Shown here one piece after another: positions 14,353 through 16,316 of a stretch of DNA of 16,316 bases (the stretch's first letter is position 1; each line of letters opens with the position of its first letter). The notes under the pieces were generated by a model, which was not told where the DNA came from, made no database searches, and worked only from the letters and a program-made list of their open reading frames with translations. A program made the translations under genes and the position numbers. The DNA is from an uncultured Eubacteriales bacterium. Lineage in GTDB: Bacteria > Bacillota_A > Clostridia > Oscillospirales > Acutalibacteraceae. The DNA is taken from positions 1 to 16,316 of the forward strand of contig CAKSGI010000024.1 of the NCBI GenBank assembly GCA_934454005.1, in the 5' to 3' direction.

Positions 14353-14378
14353 TATAGCACATTTTTAGACTTTGTAAA
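14351..14378 (-). promoter_or_regulatory. Promoter of the DUF4097 lipoprotein gene
   Basis: On the minus strand TTTACA (14373-14378), 16 bases, then TATAAT (14351-14356) preceded by TGC, an extended -10. The implied leader to ATG 14305 is about 40 bases. Its -10 overlaps the opposing tex -10. Confidence 0.7.
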
Positions 14379-14475
14379 AAAATAAATTAAAATTCTGAAA
14401 ATACTCAAAAATAGTTTTCTTTTTCATTAAGCAAAACAGTAGAAATTAAATCATAAAATTAAAGGGTGATAAAAA

Positions 14476-16316
14476 ATGAACTTTGTTGAGGAAATATCAT
14501 CTCAATTTAATTTAAAACCTTATCAAGTAGAAAACGTAATTAAATTAATTGACGAAGGTAATACCATTCCATTCATAGCAAGATATCGCAAAGAAGCTCA
14601 CGGCTCGCTTGATGACCAAATATTAAGAGATATAAGCGAACGTCTTGAATATTTAAGAAATCTTGAAAAAAGACGAGAAGAAATTCGGAATCTCATTATA
14701 GGCCTTGAAAAAATGACAGATGATATTTCTCTAGCTTTAGATAACGCAAAAACTTTAACAGAACTAGAAGATATTTATAGACCATATAAACCTAAAAGAA
14801 AAACAAGAGCATCAGTCGCAAAAGAAAAAGGACTTGAACCATTAGCGGAAAAAATATTTGAACAAAAACAATCAAGTCCATATCCAATTGATATGGCCAT
14901 AGAATTTATAAATGAAGAAAAGGGAGTTAACTCTGCAGAAGATGCTCTTGCTGGCGCTTTAGATATAATAGCTGAAAACTTGTCCGATGATGCAGGAATA
15001 AGAAAAAGATTGAGGGTAATATCAATGTACCACGGAATACTCTGTTCTAAAGCCGTTAATAAAGATGAAGATTCCGTTTATTCCCAATACTACGATTTTA
15101 AAGAACCTGTGTCAAAAATAGCTGGACACAGAATTCTTGCAATAGATCGCGGTGAAAAAGAAGGCTTTTTAAAAGTAAGTATCGATTTAGATTTATCAAA
15201 AGCAATGAATATAGTTTATTCTGTTGCTATAAAAGGGCCATCTCCCTGTGAACAAGCCATTAGAAATGCTGCAGATGACGCATACAATAGATTAATATTT
15301 CCTTCAATAGAGCGTGAAATTAGAAATTCATTGACAGAAAATGCATGTGAACAAGCAATAAAAATATTTTCGCTTAATCTAAGACATCTTTTAATGCAGC
15401 CACCTGTAAAAGGTAAAATTGCTATGGGGTTAGACCCCGGGTATAGAACAGGCTGCAAAGTTGCTGTTGTTGACCAAACAGGTTTAGTACTAGATACTAC
15501 TGTTATATATCCTACTCATTCAGATCTAAAAATAGCAGAATCCAAAAAAATCATATCTAACCTTATAAAAAAATATAATGTTGAAATAATCGCTATTGGA
15601 AATGGTACTGCTTCAAAAGAAACCGAAATATTTGCTGTTAATGTGTTGTCGGAACTACCAGAAGAATATAAAAAAAATATAGCTTACATGGTAGTAAGCG
15701 AAGCTGGTGCCTCGGTTTATTCTGCTTCTAAACTTGCTGCTCAAGAGTTCCCTGATTTCGACGTAACATTAAGAAGCGCCGTATCAATAGCAAGGAGGTT
15801 GCAAGATCCACTAGCAGAGTTAGTTAAAATTGATCCTAAAGCTATCGGAGTAGGACAATATCAACACGATATGCCAAAAAAGAAACTAGATGAAGCTTTA
15901 GGTGGTGTAGTAGAAGACTGCGTTAACAGTGTTGGCGTAGACTTAAACACCGCTTCTCCATCTTTATTATCTAGAGTAGCTGGTATAAGCTCCACTGTCT
16001 CTAAAAATATAGTTCTATATCGTGAGGAAAACGGTGAATTTAAATCTAGAAGTGAGTTAAAAAAAGTCCCTAAATTAGGTCCTAAAGCCTTTGAGCAGTG
16101 CGCAGGATTCTTAAGAGTTTCTGAAAGTAAAAATATTCTGGACAACACAGCTGTTCACCCAGAATCATATGATGCAGCTAAAAAACTTCTTAACCTAACA
16201 GAATATAGCTTAAATGATATTAAAAATAATAATCTAAGCGAACTTCAAACTAGAATCGACAAAATAGGTGAAGATAAAATAGCTAGTGAGATAGGTATAG
16301 GTGTCCCTACTCTTAA
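14476..16316 (+). CDS. tex: Tex family RNA-binding transcriptional accessory protein (3' end beyond window)
   Basis: The frame runs uninterrupted from ATG 14476, with AAAGGGTGAT just upstream, to the window edge, about 613 residues. Tex proteins are usually somewhat above 700 residues, so the C-terminal S1 RNA-binding domain is not seen. Visible are the N-terminal helical domain with IPFIARYRKEAHGSLDD near residue 31, the YqgF/RNase H-like domain starting near 316 (AMGLDPGYRTGCKVAVVDQTG), the conserved VVSEAGASVYSAS and DPLAELVKIDPKAIGVGQYQHD, and the helix-hairpin-helix region at about 491-560 (NTASPSLLSRVAGIS, VPKLGPKAFEQCAGFLR). Tex binds nucleic acid and influences transcription; its exact role in Clostridia is not settled. 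No frameshift is evident. Confidence 0.95.
   Translation, partial: MNFVEEISSQFNLKPYQVENVIKLIDEGNTIPFIARYRKEAHGSLDDQILRDISERLEYLRNLEKRREEIRNLIIGLEKMTDDISLALDNAKTLTELEDIYRPYKPKRKTRASVAKEKGLEPLAEKIFEQKQSSPYPIDMAIEFINEEKGVNSAEDALAGALDIIAENLSDDAGIRKRLRVISMYHGILCSKAVNKDEDSVYSQYYDFKEPVSKIAGHRILAIDRGEKEGFLKVSIDLDLSKAMNIVYSVAIKGPSPCEQAIRNAADDAYNRLIFPSIEREIRNSLTENACEQAIKIFSLNLRHLLMQPPVKGKIAMGLDPGYRTGCKVAVVDQTGLVLDTTVIYPTHSDLKIAESKKIISNLIKKYNVEIIAIGNGTASKETEIFAVNVLSELPEEYKKNIAYMVVSEAGASVYSASKLAAQEFPDFDVTLRSAVSIARRLQDPLAELVKIDPKAIGVGQYQHDMPKKKLDEALGGVVEDCVNSVGVDLNTASPSLLSRVAGISSTVSKNIVLYREENGEFKSRSELKKVPKLGPKAFEQCAGFLRVSESKNILDNTAVHPESYDAAKKLLNLTEYSLNDIKNNNLSELQTRIDKIGEDKIASEIGIGVPTL

Noticed and set aside
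15216..16148. Minus-strand open frames opposite tex.
   Set aside because: The plus-strand Tex frame is continuous and strongly conserved in motif content; the opposite frames are shadows.

Overview
The window is AT-rich, uses the standard code (TGA, TAA and TAG all act as stops) and has strong GGAGG-type ribosome binding sites. The gene set (murA, a YycJ-type MBL protein, rlmH, class II fructose-bisphosphate aldolase, an FlK-type thioesterase, tex) points to a low-GC Firmicute, most likely a clostridium. A gut Clostridia/Oscillospirales-like lineage is a guess from gene order; no rRNA or other marker here fixes the taxon.

Positions 1-6848 (minus strand) hold a compact phage head and packaging module, read right to left: small terminase, large terminase, portal, capsid protease with a nested scaffold gene, capsid cement protein, major capsid protein, three small head-tail connector proteins, and the start of a probable contractile tail sheath that leaves the window at position 1. 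Genes overlap or lie within a few tens of bases, so this is probably one transcription unit. Several starts are best explained by TTG codons 8 bases from a canonical Shine-Dalgarno. No integrase, repressor, replication or lysis gene is seen on the terminase side: the module directly abuts the 3' end of host rlmH, the gene end that staphylococcal SCC elements use for integration.

Positions 7030-10013 (minus strand) carry three core genes: murA (peptidoglycan precursor synthesis, with its own extended -10 promoter), a YycJ/WalJ-like MBL nuclease, and rlmH (23S rRNA methyltransferase). A 416-bp gap with a strand-specific hairpin lies between murA and the MBL gene.

Positions 10376-12842 (plus strand) carry a GH25 lysozyme with three LysM repeats and no signal peptide, then fba (glycolysis). 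Each is followed by a terminator-like hairpin. On the minus strand at 12995-14305 are a hot-dog thioesterase and, upstream of it, a DUF4097-type lipoprotein containing a precise 3 x 57-bp repeat. The lipoprotein gene and the divergent tex gene (plus strand, cut by the window end) appear to share a symmetric bidirectional promoter whose two -10 elements overlap.

No tRNA, rRNA, CRISPR array or insertion sequence was recognised. The most interesting signals are the nested scaffold gene, the placement of the phage module against rlmH, and the symmetric promoter.
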